From CAIKBL01 sp043734785 (GTDB taxonomy: Bacteria > Pseudomonadota > Gammaproteobacteria > Ga0077536): a stretch of 64,000 nucleotides of DNA. The stretch is taken from assembly GCA_043734785.1 (NCBI GenBank), contig JAYTEX010000175.1:1-64000 (forward strand). Direction: 5' to 3'. A program made the translations under genes and the position numbers. Shown here piece after piece: positions 51,955-60,833 of the stretch. The notes under the pieces were generated by a model, which worked only from the letters and a program-made list of their open reading frames with translations, was not told the DNA's origin and did not search any database. Within the stretch, counting starts at the first letter, position 1. Each line of letters begins with the position of its first letter.

Positions 51955-53055
51955 ATGCTCCTCAGATTTTTTTTGATGATACTCGTGGCAGGGGCAATCT
52001 TCGGGGGTCTGGCGCTCACCAAGCAGCGTCAGTTTCGGGAGATGGCCGCAAAATTTTCCACGCCCCCGCCCCCCACCCACGTGGCAGTCACCACGGTCAC
52101 ACGAAAATCCTGGCCGCGCATCATCAAGGGCACGGGCAGTCTCACCGCAGTACAAAACACCTTTGTGACCAACGAAGCGCCCGGGATCGTGACGGCCTTG
52201 AACTTCGACTCGGGCCAAATCGTCAGCAAGGGGGATGCGCTCGTGACCCTCGAATCGTCTGTCGATACGGCGGTGCTCAAAGGACTCCTCGCCGAACAAC
52301 GCCTGGCCGAGGTGCAATTTGAGCGCACGGCGAAGCTCGTGCGTGATCGCACCATGGCCCAGTCGCAATTCGACGAGGCTGCCGCGCGGCGGGACCGTGC
52401 TGCGGCGGAGGTCGGCGCGCAGCAGGCCCAGCTCGCCAAGAAAACCGTGCTGGCGCCATTCAGCGGCACCTTGGGCATTCGTCAGGTCGATGTTGGCGAT
52501 TATCTAAAAGCAGGTTCGAGTATCGTCGCCTTACAGACAGTGGATCCGATTTTTCTGGATTCCGCGATTCCGGAGCGGTTTATACCGCTGCTCAAGGTAG
52601 GCCAGGCAGTCAGCATCCGCGTTCAGGCTTACGGTGATGAGCGCTTCTCAGGTCGTTTGACCGCAATCGAGCCCGGGGTTGATACCGCCACCCGCATGAT
52701 CCGCGTGCGTGCCGAGCTCGCCAATACGGACCAGCGACTGCGCTCTGGCATGTTTGTAGAAGTCGAGGCGGTGCAAGACGCAACCGAGGAGGTCGATGTC
52801 GTGCCGGCAACGGCGATCACCTACAGCCCGTACGGCAACTCGGTGTTCATCCTCGCCCACGGCGACGGCGGGCTGACGGTGGAACGCCGCCAGATCGAAA
52901 CGGGCGCCTCGCGCGGCGGCGAAATCGCCATTACCAAGGGACTGCAGGCTAGCGAACAAGTCGTCGCAGTCGGCCAGAATAAGTTACGTAACGGCATGCG
53001 CGTCGAAATCGTCACGGACCACGCCCTGCGTACTGATCAAACCCCAGCGCACTGA
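51955..53055 (+). CDS. RND efflux membrane-fusion protein
   Basis: 366 residues. An N-terminal membrane anchor (LRFFLMILVAGAIFGGLAL), the lipoyl half-motifs (NEAPGIVTALNFDSGQIVSK and KTVLAPFSGTLGIRQVDVGD) flanking a coiled-coil hairpin (QRLAEVQFERTAKL...), and beta-barrel and membrane-proximal domains. Links the inner-membrane pump at 53065 to an outer-membrane channel. No channel gene is next to it, so it must use one from elsewhere (TolC-like). Confidence 0.94.
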   Translation: MLLRFFLMILVAGAIFGGLALTKQRQFREMAAKFSTPPPPTHVAVTTVTRKSWPRIIKGTGSLTAVQNTFVTNEAPGIVTALNFDSGQIVSKGDALVTLESSVDTAVLKGLLAEQRLAEVQFERTAKLVRDRTMAQSQFDEAAARRDRAAAEVGAQQAQLAKKTVLAPFSGTLGIRQVDVGDYLKAGSSIVALQTVDPIFLDSAIPERFIPLLKVGQAVSIRVQAYGDERFSGRLTAIEPGVDTATRMIRVRAELANTDQRLRSGMFVEVEAVQDATEEVDVVPATAITYSPYGNSVFILAHGDGGLTVERRQIETGASRGGEIAITKGLQASEQVVAVGQNKLRNGMRVEIVTDHALRTDQTPAH

Positions 53056-53064
53056 GCAACTCAC

Positions 53065-56000
53065 GTGGCGTTCACCGACATTTTCGTGCGCCGACCGGTA
53101 CTGTCCAGTGTCGTGAATTTACTTATCCTGCTACTCGGCGTGCGCGCGATCTTCTCGCTCGAACTGCGGCAGTTTCCGAAAACGGAAAACGCGGTTGTGA
53201 CGGTCACGACGGCCTACCCGGGTGCGAGCAGCGATCTCGTGAAGGGCTTTATCACCACGCCGCTGCAGCAAGCGATAGCGGAATCCGACGGGATAGATTT
53301 CATGTCCTCGAGTAGCCGTCAGGGCGTGTCGATGATCGAGGTCACCATGAAACTCAACTACAGCGCGCATAACGCGGTAGCGGAGATACAAAGCAAGGTT
53401 GCCAGTCAGCGCGGTGTGCTGCCACGCGAAGCCGATGATCCCATCATCGAGGCCAAGGTCGGGGATCCGACGTCGCTCATGTACATCGCGTTCTACAGCG
53501 ACAGTATGTCTCCGCAGCAAATTCAGGATTATCTGTTGCGCGTGGTCAGGCCCCAATTGCAGGCCCTGCCAGGCGTCGCGAAAGCGAATATCTTCGGTAA
53601 AAATGGCTATGCCATGCGGATTTGGCTCGACCCCAAACGCATGGCGGCGCTCAATGTTACCGCCGCCGATGTGCGCGATGTGCTCCAGAAGAACAACTAC
53701 CTCGTGGGGCCCGGTTCCACTCGTGGACAGTATGTGGGGGTTGATCTCGATACCACCACGGACATCAATCGCGTTGAGGATTTCAATGATCTGATCATTC
53801 GCGCGCACGGTGGTGCACTGGTCCGCTTATCGGATGTCGCGCGCTCTGAGCTTGGCGCTGAAGACTACAACTTCACCAGTTGGTACAACGACAACACCGC
53901 GAGCTATATCGGAATCGATCCGACCCCTGGTGCCAACCCTTTGACTGTCGCGCAACAAGTGCGCAGCGAAATCCCGAAGATCAAGAGCCAGATGCCAAGC
54001 GGGCTACAGGTCATGATCCCCTATGACGCGAGCCAGTTCATTGAAGAATCGATCAAGGAGGTTTTTGTCACGCTGGGAGAGGCAGTATTGATCGTGCTAC
54101 TGGTGATTTATTTATCTCTGGGCTCTTTGCGGGCCGCGCTGATTCCAGCCGTCGCGGTGCCGCTTTCAATTATTGGTGGCGCTTTCCTGATGCTGCTGCT
54201 CGGATATTCGATCAATACCCTGACTTTGCTCGCCATGGTGCTCGCGATCGGACTCGTCGTCGATGACGCCATTGTGGTGGTCGAAAACGTACATCGCCAT
54301 CTGCAGCAAGGGTTGCAGCCCGTGGCGGCGGCACTGGTGGGTGCGCGCGAACTGCGTCTGCCGATCATCGCGATGACGACCACGCTCGTCGCAGTTTATG
54401 CCCCGATCGGCTTCATGGGCGGGCTCGTCGGCACGCTGTTCACCGAGTTTGCATTTTCACTCGCAGGGGCAGTCCTGATTTCGGGCGTGGTCGCCCTGAC
54501 GCTATCGCCGATGTTGAGTTCCAAGGTGCTTAAGGCGGGGCACGACAGTGGGTTTGAGCGCCTGGTCGAGCGCTTCTTCACCGCGCTCGGCAATGGCTAC
54601 CGTAGGGTCTTGAGCTGGATGCTCGACGGCTGGCCGGTGTTGATCGTATTCGCCATGTTGGTGATGCTCAGCATGTTTCCGATGTACATGGTCAGCCAGA
54701 AGGAACTCGCGCCATCCGAAGACCATGGCATCCTGTTCGTCGCGGCGCGTGGCCCGGAGGTTGCCACGCTCGATTACACCAAGGCATACACCCGCGAAAT
54801 GCTGCAGGCCTACCAATCCATTCCTGAGTACAACGAGAGCTTTTTCATCCTCGGCTTCGGTTCACCGAATTCGAGTTTCGGCGGATTTAGACTGAAACCT
54901 TTGGCCGAACGCACACGTAGCCAGGCCGAGGTTCAACAGGCGCTGCAACCTAAACTCAACAACGTGACGGGTGTGCAGGCCAATGCATTCTCGCGGCCCA
55001 GCTTGCCCGGGGCTGGTCGCGGGCTGCCGATCCAGTTCGTGGTGCTTACCGCTGCGGATTATCCTCAGCTCGACGCAAGCGTAGACGAGCTTCTAGGCGC
55101 GGCCATGAAAAGCGGAAAATTCATGTTCCTGCAGAAATCGGTGGAATTTGCGCGACCTAAAACGACCGTGGTCGTCGATCGCAACCGCGCCGGTGCACTT
55201 GGGATTCAGATGGAAGATGTGGGCCGCGAACTTGCCACTATGCTCGGTGGCAACTACGTAAACTGGTTCAATCTGGAAGGACGCAGCTACAAGGTGATTC
55301 CGCAGGTACCGGATGAAATGCGGGCCACCGAAGACATGCTGCAGGGCTACTACATCCGCACTGCGAGCGGCCATCTGGTGCCGATGTCGAGTATTGTGTC
55401 GTTCGAATCCACGGTCGAACCCAGCGAACGCGCTCAATTTCAGCAACTCAATTCGCTGACCTTGCAGGGCTTGACTGCGCCTGGCGTCGCGATGGGGGAT
55501 GCGCTGCAGTTCCTGAACGACCAAGCGGCGCTTGTGCTGCCAGATGGCTTTGCCTGGGATTACGCGGGGGTGTCTCGTCAGTACATCCAGGAAGGAAACG
55601 CCTTGATCGTAACCATGTTGCTGGCCGCAATGGTGATCTACCTGGTGCTGGCTGCCCAGTTCGAGAGCTGGCGCGATCCACTGATCATTATGATGTCGGT
55701 CCCGATGTCCATTGCGGGGGCGCTGGCGTTCATCATGTTGGGATTCGCGACCATTAATATTTACACACAGGTAGGACTCATCACCTTGATCGGCTTGATC
55801 GCGAAGAATGGCATCCTGATTGTCGAGTTCGCGAACCAGCTCCAACTGGAGCACGGTTTGAGCAAGCGTGCAGCCATCGAGCAGGGCGCAATGATCCGGT
55901 TGCGTCCAATCTTGATGACGACCATCGCGATGATTGTCGCCATGGTCCCCTTACTGACGGCGGCCGGCCCTGGCGCGGTGAGTCGGTTTCACATCGGGCT

Positions 56001-56166
56001 CGTGATCGCGGCCGGCCTTGGCTTGGGCACTTTGTTCACGTTATTCATTGTGCCAGCCTTCTATCTGGCGCTGGCGCGCGATCATCGACAACCCGGCACC
56101 GCAAATGACTACCTGCCGTCCAGGATTTCCCTCACACTCGAATCCACACCCATCCGGAAAGCCTGA
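53065..56166 (+). CDS. RND multidrug efflux permease
   Basis: 1033 residues from a GTG, the full length of HAE1-type pumps. Twelve TM segments with two large periplasmic loops. The proton-relay pair is visible as VLAIGLVVDDAIVVVENVHR in TM4, with a Lys in the second half (LIGLIAKNGILIVEF). Opens with FTDIFVRRPVLSSVVNLL. It pumps hydrophobic or cationic compounds using the proton gradient. The nine-base gap after the fusion-protein stop indicates a single operon. Confidence 0.96.
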   Translation: MAFTDIFVRRPVLSSVVNLLILLLGVRAIFSLELRQFPKTENAVVTVTTAYPGASSDLVKGFITTPLQQAIAESDGIDFMSSSSRQGVSMIEVTMKLNYSAHNAVAEIQSKVASQRGVLPREADDPIIEAKVGDPTSLMYIAFYSDSMSPQQIQDYLLRVVRPQLQALPGVAKANIFGKNGYAMRIWLDPKRMAALNVTAADVRDVLQKNNYLVGPGSTRGQYVGVDLDTTTDINRVEDFNDLIIRAHGGALVRLSDVARSELGAEDYNFTSWYNDNTASYIGIDPTPGANPLTVAQQVRSEIPKIKSQMPSGLQVMIPYDASQFIEESIKEVFVTLGEAVLIVLLVIYLSLGSLRAALIPAVAVPLSIIGGAFLMLLLGYSINTLTLLAMVLAIGLVVDDAIVVVENVHRHLQQGLQPVAAALVGARELRLPIIAMTTTLVAVYAPIGFMGGLVGTLFTEFAFSLAGAVLISGVVALTLSPMLSSKVLKAGHDSGFERLVERFFTALGNGYRRVLSWMLDGWPVLIVFAMLVMLSMFPMYMVSQKELAPSEDHGILFVAARGPEVATLDYTKAYTREMLQAYQSIPEYNESFFILGFGSPNSSFGGFRLKPLAERTRSQAEVQQALQPKLNNVTGVQANAFSRPSLPGAGRGLPIQFVVLTAADYPQLDASVDELLGAAMKSGKFMFLQKSVEFARPKTTVVVDRNRAGALGIQMEDVGRELATMLGGNYVNWFNLEGRSYKVIPQVPDEMRATEDMLQGYYIRTASGHLVPMSSIVSFESTVEPSERAQFQQLNSLTLQGLTAPGVAMGDALQFLNDQAALVLPDGFAWDYAGVSRQYIQEGNALIVTMLLAAMVIYLVLAAQFESWRDPLIIMMSVPMSIAGALAFIMLGFATINIYTQVGLITLIGLIAKNGILIVEFANQLQLEHGLSKRAAIEQGAMIRLRPILMTTIAMIVAMVPLLTAAGPGAVSRFHIGLVIAAGLGLGTLFTLFIVPAFYLALARDHRQPGTANDYLPSRISLTLESTPIRKA

Positions 56167-56169
56167 ACG

Positions 56170-56943
56170 ATGCACGCGAATCTTTTTGATCTCACCGGCA
56201 AAGTCGCATTAATTACCGGCGGCAGCCGCGGTCTTGGACGCGAGATGGCGCTGGCGTTTGCCGACCATGGCGCCCACGTGGCCATCGCCAGCCGTAAACT
56301 GGATCAGTGCGAAAAAACCGCGGCCGAAATCGCGGCGCGCGGCGTGCAATCTTTCGCACACGCCTGCCATGTCGCGAAATGGCCGGAGATTGAGGCGCTG
56401 GTCGAGGCGACTTACGCCCGCTTCGGACGGGTCGATATCCTGGTCAACAATGCGGGCTTGTCTCCGCTCTACCCATCGCTGGATGCGATCACCGAAGAAC
56501 TGTTCGATAAGGTGATCGGGATTAACCTCAAAGGCCCGTTTCGCTTGAGCGCATTGGTCGCGAAACGCATGATGGCGGGCGATGGCGGCTCGATCATCAA
56601 TGTGTCGAGTACTGCCGCCGTCACCCCGAGCCCAGCGTCGGAACCCTACTGTTCTGCAAAAGCGGGGCTTAACGCGCTGACGAGATCGATGGCATACGCC
56701 TACGGCCCTAAGGTGCGCGTGAACTGCATCATGCCGGGTCCGTTTCTGACGGACATCTCCAAAGCCTGGGACATGGAAGCGTTCGCTGCAGGTGCGAAAA
56801 TCAATATCCCCCTGCAGCGCGGCGGGCAGCCGCACGAGATCGTCGGCGCCGCGCTTTATCTCGCCAGCAACGCCGCCAGTTTCACGACGGGGACCATCAT
56901 CGCCGTGGATGGCGGCTCGCAGGGCAACCCCCGCATCCTCTAG
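56170..56943 (+). CDS. Short-chain dehydrogenase/reductase after the efflux operon
   Basis: 257 residues. TGGSRGLG, NNAGLSPLYPS, catalytic Ser in INVSSTAAV, YCSAKAG and the TTGTIIAVDGG ending. The ATG follows the permease stop by three bases, so it is co-transcribed, though the activity is unrelated to transport as far as can be seen. Arg in IASRKLDQ suggests NADP(H). Substrate unknown. Confidence 0.92.
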   Translation: MHANLFDLTGKVALITGGSRGLGREMALAFADHGAHVAIASRKLDQCEKTAAEIAARGVQSFAHACHVAKWPEIEALVEATYARFGRVDILVNNAGLSPLYPSLDAITEELFDKVIGINLKGPFRLSALVAKRMMAGDGGSIINVSSTAAVTPSPASEPYCSAKAGLNALTRSMAYAYGPKVRVNCIMPGPFLTDISKAWDMEAFAAGAKINIPLQRGGQPHEIVGAALYLASNAASFTTGTIIAVDGGSQGNPRIL

Positions 56944-56964
56944 CTGCCTGCAACAAGCAAGCGG

Positions 56965-57027
56965 GGAAATCGGGGACAGACCACGATTATCGGTCGTTCA
57001 TTTAATCGTGGTCTGTCCCCGATTTCC
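56965..57027. repeat. Long palindrome, copy 1, flanking the toxin-antitoxin cassette
   Basis: GGAAATCGGGGACAGACCAC with GATTA (56965-56989) pairs with its exact complement at 57003-57027 over a 13-base loop. The 25 bp arms end in GGGGACAGACCACG, wording that recurs in a dispersed repeat type often found near RAYT-type transposases; the link is from general knowledge. A second copy at 57908-57981 is on the other side of the ParDE-like genes. Confidence 0.8.
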
Positions 57028-57058
57028 GTCGCTGATTTCCGCTACCTGATTTCCGCTA

Positions 57059-57355
57059 TCACGGCGTTTGTTGCGCCGCGTGCTTCACTCTCAAAATCTG
57101 GACGGTGCGGGCCTCGGCCAGCACACGATAAAAAACGATGTAGTTCGGATGCACGACCAGTTCGCGCAACCACTCGGGCAAGCCCGGCCGCCCTTGGCGG
57201 CCAAGTTCTGGATGCTGTGCAAGCGGCTCGGTCTTGTCGCGCAGTCCCTGGCCGAAGCTCTTGGCCCGCGTCGGGCTGTCCTTGCCGATGTAGCGCACGA
57301 TGGCGCGCAAATCCTCGCGTGCCATCGGCCGCCATTCAATGCGGCAAGGCAGCAA
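57059..57355 (-). CDS. ParE/RelE-type toxin
   Basis: 98 residues from the TTG at 57355, which reads MLPCRIEWRPMAREDLRAIV, the family-typical beginning; the ORF's first Met lies upstream in the antitoxin gene. Ends with YIVFYRVLAEARTVQILRVK, the ParE C-terminal strand with the Tyr-Arg pair. Overlaps the antitoxin stop by about 20 bases, typical of coupled toxin-antitoxin genes. ParE toxins poison DNA gyrase, RelE toxins cut mRNA; which one applies here is not certain. Confidence 0.88.
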   Translation of the reverse strand: MLPCRIEWRPMAREDLRAIVRYIGKDSPTRAKSFGQGLRDKTEPLAQHPELGRQGRPGLPEWLRELVVHPNYIVFYRVLAEARTVQILRVKHAAQQTP

Positions 57356-57770
57356 TGTCGGCGTCCATCTCGGCCATGACTTCATCGTGCGGAATGCTCG
57401 TCCGTGGGTCGTCAATGGATGCCTGAATCTCGCCGGCCAGCCACTGGTTATAGGCGGCGGCTTCGTGTGCTCCACGCATGGCCTCGGCGCGGTTTTGCCG
57501 GCTGCGGGTCATGTCCTTTTGGTCGGGATTCCAGTTGGTGGCGTCGAGCTGCGCAACGGTAATACCCACGTCGCGCAACACGATCAGCGCAGAAGTAGGA
57601 TTGCCAAAGCGGCGCGGCTCGGTGCTGCGGGCCTTCACCAAAAAGGCGTCTTGGCCGCTGCGGGTGGCGATTTCAACAAAGAAGCCGCCGCCCTGCCCTT
57701 TCAGGGTTACACCCTTCACGCCGCCAGCGCTGACCGTAGCGCGTAGCTGCTCTAGTGTCATGCTGTGCAT
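57336..57770 (-). CDS. Toxin-antitoxin antitoxin with long N-terminal domain
   Basis: 144 residues from ATG 57770, with AAGGAG eight bases upstream. The last ~50 residues (NRAEAMRGAHEAAAYNQWL, ASIDDPRTSIPHDEVMAEM) are the antitoxin tail of the ParD/RelB-like type that wraps the toxin. The first ~80 residues (LRATVSAGGVKGVTLKGQGG, FFVEIATRSGQDAFLVKARS) form a beta-rich domain I recognise only as a frequent partner in such fusions. It lies on the minus strand ahead of the toxin gene. Confidence 0.85.
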   Translation of the reverse strand: MHSMTLEQLRATVSAGGVKGVTLKGQGGGFFVEIATRSGQDAFLVKARSTEPRRFGNPTSALIVLRDVGITVAQLDATNWNPDQKDMTRSRQNRAEAMRGAHEAAAYNQWLAGEIQASIDDPRTSIPHDEVMAEMDADIAALPH

Positions 57771-57907
57771 GGTGCGCTCCTTTATCAATCTAGGTTACCA
57801 GCAAGTCTCTATTGTGCACGAGTGATAGAAACCATGCGCGCACTTCGTTCGAGACGGCGCTAATCCACCTAGTGGCATTGGCGCCTGTGCTATCAGCGGC
57901 GAGGGCG

Positions 57908-57981
57908 GGAAATCGGGGACAGACCGCGATTATCGGTCCGATTATCGGTTGTTCATTTAATCGTGGTCTGTCCCTGATTTC
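57908..57981. repeat. Long palindrome, copy 2, flanking the toxin-antitoxin cassette
   Basis: Close copy of 56965-57027: GGAAATCGGGGACAGACC with GCGATTA on the left (57908-57932) and TAATCGTGGTCTGTCCCTGA with TTTC on the right (57958-57981). The loop is longer (25 bases) and contains a second GATTATCGGT. Both copies have the same orientation of loop TTCATT. Confidence 0.8.
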
Positions 57982-58089
57982 TTCCTGATTTCTTTGATCG
58001 CTCGAGTCTGTGGCTGTGTGGCGCTCCGGTGCGTTGGTATTCTTCATGCAAGCTCCTTGGTCTGAATTGGAGCCTAGCAAAAAATCAAT

Positions 58090-58266
58090 CTACACAACAT
58101 TCAGGACACCCTCAAATGCTGGCCGGTAGGGGAACCAAATGAGGCGTGAGCACTGCTCTAGCAACCGCGAATCTCGCAAAAATCGAATACGCTCCTGTGC
58201 CGCCGGTGTGATTGGAGGTATCCCGGGCGGTTTCCGTACCAGTTCCGTACTGGGTTCTTTAGGGCG
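58090..58266 (-). pseudogene. Unclassified protein-coding fragment
   Basis: A minus-strand frame without start codon reads PITPAAQERIRFLRDSRLLE and IWFPYRPAFEGVLNVV before a stop at 58090-58092. The amphipathic, non-random composition suggests the C-terminus of a real protein. No start and no upstream continuation (a stop lies near 58267). Family not recognised. Confidence 0.25.
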
Positions 58267-58296
58267 CTAGAAAATAAGATAACTCTTTTATTTTAT

Positions 58297-58332
58297 TGGC
58301 GAGCGATGTAAGGATCGAGCCTACGACCCTCG
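58297..58332 (-). other. tRNA 3'-end fragment, possible attachment site
   Basis: Read on the minus strand, GTAGG-CTCGATC-CTTAC (58324-58308) folds as a T arm with loop CTCGATC, followed by ATCGCTCGCCA, an acceptor strand ending in CCA (58299-58297). The D arm, anticodon arm and 5' acceptor strand are missing. Integrative elements that target tRNA genes leave such 3' fragments, so this may be a relic att site. The T at T-loop position 54 is C, which argues against a functional tRNA. Confidence 0.45.
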
Positions 58333-58377
58333 CCTGGAGAGGACCGTCGTTCGGGTTACGCACGTCACCCGACGATT

Positions 58378-59310
58378 TCAAGCACTGAGATCGCGTATCA
58401 CGTAATTCAGGGCCGTGAAGTACACCGATTCCCGCGCGAATTCAGCTTCGTCAGCCTGAATCCCGGCATAGGCCTCACTGGCCAGATAGTCTTCGATATC
58501 GTTCATATTCGCGAACGACATGACCCCTACGCCATCGAAACGATCGCCCACCGGATCGTAGAGCTTATCGCCCTCGGCGCTGATATTGACGAGTTGCGCA
58601 TAGCGCCGAAGTAGCCGCGAGCCGGGTGCTGAACGGGTCACGAGATCCGCATGCTGCGCCATCCAGTGCCCGCGAAATTGGGCACGCGTGAGTTCGGCGT
58701 TGCGCACATGGGTTTTGATTAGAATGACCGGATCGCGGCGCCTATCGCCTTGTAGCACCACATGCTCTTCGGCGACATGGAAGCCGAACCCGCGAATAAA
58801 CACCGCTTCGTCGGGCACAATCTTGTTCCCGTACTTACCGGGGCCAAGGTTAAAAAATGACTCCAGATCCTGTTTAGAACGATAGCCCAGTTGCGCCATG
58901 CCGTCCCACTGCGGGCGCTGGTAGGGCGCGCAGCGGGTGGAAGGATCTTTCACGAGCATGCCGCTTTCATCCAGCTGTGGGCTATACGGAGGGGGTCGCG
59001 CTGACGTGGGGCCAGCTGGCACGCGATGGTGCTGCAGGTAATACGTTAGCAGCCCGGTCTGGTGATCCTCCGCACCATCCACATGGAGAATGTTCGGGCC
59101 ATGGACCTTCCGCCAGTATTCATCGAACGCTTCCCATTCGAGCTGAGGCTTGTCCGTGAGCGCCAGACGCCGGTCCTGAACACCCTGATCTTCGGTGCCC
59201 TGCCCTGCACGATTGACGTTGTACTGTGGACGGGCGTGCCGGAGCGCTTCCGGCGCCTGGCTGTCAGCGCGAATAGCCAGGGCATTCAACACGATTAAGG
59301 GTGATTTCAT
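58378..59310 (-). CDS. EthD-domain protein (two domains)
   Basis: 310 residues. Two EthD-type ferredoxin-like halves: the first with WEAFDEYWRKVHGPNILH and RPQWDGMAQLGYRSKQDLES, the second with LTRAQFRGHWMAQHADLVTR and FDGVGVMSFANMNDIEDYL. EthD proteins are small partners or enzymes near oxygenase and ether- or terpene-degrading genes. The doubling of the domain is uncommon but known. The residues before the first domain are probably the true N-terminus or a fused remnant. Confidence 0.82.
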   Translation of the reverse strand: MKSPLIVLNALAIRADSQAPEALRHARPQYNVNRAGQGTEDQGVQDRRLALTDKPQLEWEAFDEYWRKVHGPNILHVDGAEDHQTGLLTYYLQHHRVPAGPTSARPPPYSPQLDESGMLVKDPSTRCAPYQRPQWDGMAQLGYRSKQDLESFFNLGPGKYGNKIVPDEAVFIRGFGFHVAEEHVVLQGDRRRDPVILIKTHVRNAELTRAQFRGHWMAQHADLVTRSAPGSRLLRRYAQLVNISAEGDKLYDPVGDRFDGVGVMSFANMNDIEDYLASEAYAGIQADEAEFARESVYFTALNYVIRDLSA

Positions 59311-59358
59311 CGTTCCTCCAAGTGTTCCTGCAATTAACGAAATGTATGGGGTTGAAAT

Positions 59359-59799
59359 TCAACATCCCTTGCGCAGTACGACCCGCGAGGCACCCGTGCG
59401 CGGCAGCGTAATCTGCACGCCCTTATCCGGTCGGTCCGTCGCGCTGAGGCACATGAAGGCCGAGCGCTCACCGGTCCACCGCAAGCCAATATTCCTTTTC
59501 GTGAAAGGAACGCCATCATACGCAAGCTCGGTCTTTAGCAACTGCTCTCGGGTGTCTGCTTTTTGATCGTGCAGCTCCAGCGCGATATGGTAGGGACCGT
59601 GGGGCAACCACGGCTCGATGACATAAGCGGTCAGGGTGTAGTCGCTGTGAGGGGATAAAGCAGTCTCAAAAACGCTGGTTCTGCTCGCTTCCGAGCAACC
59701 CGTGGTGATCCATGCTGCAAGCAAAAGGGTCACGGCGCAGCGTCGCCACGCGCAATACGCCTGTCGCGCACACCACTGGGGACAGCGCTGGCTAGACAC
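59359..59799 (-). CDS. Putative lipoprotein of unknown function
   Basis: 146 residues from a GTG whose G overlaps the upstream stop (TAGTG). A basic N-terminus, a hydrophobic stretch and TTGC (Cys about position 35) make a plausible lipobox (LLAAWITTGC). The mature part is beta-rich, with HIALELHDQKAD and SDYTLTAYVIEPW. No family is recognised. Translationally coupled to the MetX-like hydrolase. Confidence 0.65.
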   Translation of the reverse strand: MSSQRCPQWCARQAYCAWRRCAVTLLLAAWITTGCSEASRTSVFETALSPHSDYTLTAYVIEPWLPHGPYHIALELHDQKADTREQLLKTELAYDGVPFTKRNIGLRWTGERSAFMCLSATDRPDKGVQITLPRTGASRVVLRKGC

Positions 59800-60800
59800 T
59801 ATTTCAACAACGCCCGGAGCGCGTTATCAATGAAGGCGTTATCGGGCGCGGACAATCCAAATCCTGCACCGTGTCCCCAGACCGATGGAATTGGCCGACA
59901 TTCCGCGTGCGGCATCAGGCGCACCTCTGCTTCATTATCGGCGACTCGAAAGTAGAGATCGGTCTCGCTCGGCATCACGATCGCCCGGCATTTAATCGCA
60001 CCCAACGCGCGTATGAAGTCTTCCTTGAACACAGGATTGGCGCTGATATCGCCATTCAACCAGGTGCTCGCCATTGCCAACAGGTTATTCGCATCATTTT
60101 GCAGAAAGTAATTCTGGGTCAATAACACGACGTCTTGCCGTGCGCCTAGGCCCAACTCGCGATAGTGTGCGCCGCGCATGAAGTCCTGCGAGAACAGCCA
60201 GGCAGCATAAACCTTGCCAAAAGTGAGCATGCCACGCAACGGCGGTGATTCGTACCAGCCATCCTTGAAATCAGGGTCGAGACGCAGTGTCGCCATCGCA
60301 CTGTCCACAAACAAATAGTTGTGATCGGATATACGAGCGGTCGCGCAAATTGGGGCGATTGCGTCGATAAGGTCCGGAAATAACGCGCCCCATTGGAAGG
60401 CTTGCATTCCCCCCATCGAGAACCCGGTGACTAACCGGATTTTCTTGACCTTCAAGTGTTCGGTCAGCAACTTGTGCTGACAGATAACGTTGTCGTACAG
60501 ACCCACCAGCGGAAACGCGCCCCTGCCATAAGGTGCTGGGGTATTGTGGGGCGAACTGGAACAACCGTTGCCAAACATGTTCACAATGACGACGAAGTAC
60601 TTGCGGGTATCGATGACTCTGCCGGACGCCAGCATGAACTCCGTTTCAGTGTGCCGACCACCGTAGAAGGTGGGGATCACGATGGCGTTGTCGCGCGCCT
60701 TCGAAAGTTTGCCGAAGGTCTTGTAAGCAAGCTTCAGGTCGAGCGTGACCCCGGATTGCAACGTGTATTTGGGGATCTCGAATACTTCGTGGTCAGCCAT
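59799..60800 (-). CDS. Homoserine acetyltransferase-like alpha/beta hydrolase
   Basis: 333 residues of the MetX superfamily: NAIVIPTFYGGRH at the oxyanion strand, nucleophile Ser128 in TGFSMGGMQAFQW, Asp in SETDLYFRVADNE, His in VWGHGAGFGL. MetX proper is 370-380 residues with a conserved HALTG-type opening, which is not present, so transfer to homoserine is not certain; it may be an esterase or a different acyltransferase. Coupled to the lipoprotein gene. Confidence 0.85.
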   Translation of the reverse strand: MADHEVFEIPKYTLQSGVTLDLKLAYKTFGKLSKARDNAIVIPTFYGGRHTETEFMLASGRVIDTRKYFVVIVNMFGNGCSSSPHNTPAPYGRGAFPLVGLYDNVICQHKLLTEHLKVKKIRLVTGFSMGGMQAFQWGALFPDLIDAIAPICATARISDHNYLFVDSAMATLRLDPDFKDGWYESPPLRGMLTFGKVYAAWLFSQDFMRGAHYRELGLGARQDVVLLTQNYFLQNDANNLLAMASTWLNGDISANPVFKEDFIRALGAIKCRAIVMPSETDLYFRVADNEAEVRLMPHAECRPIPSVWGHGAGFGLSAPDNAFIDNALRALLK

Positions 60801-60833
60801 CTGTGGTGCTCCTGTTACGGTTGTTCACACGCG

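Noticed and set aside
57790..58080. 96-codon minus-strand frame near the palindrome
   Set aside because: It runs through the palindromic repeat, so most of its sequence is explained by that.
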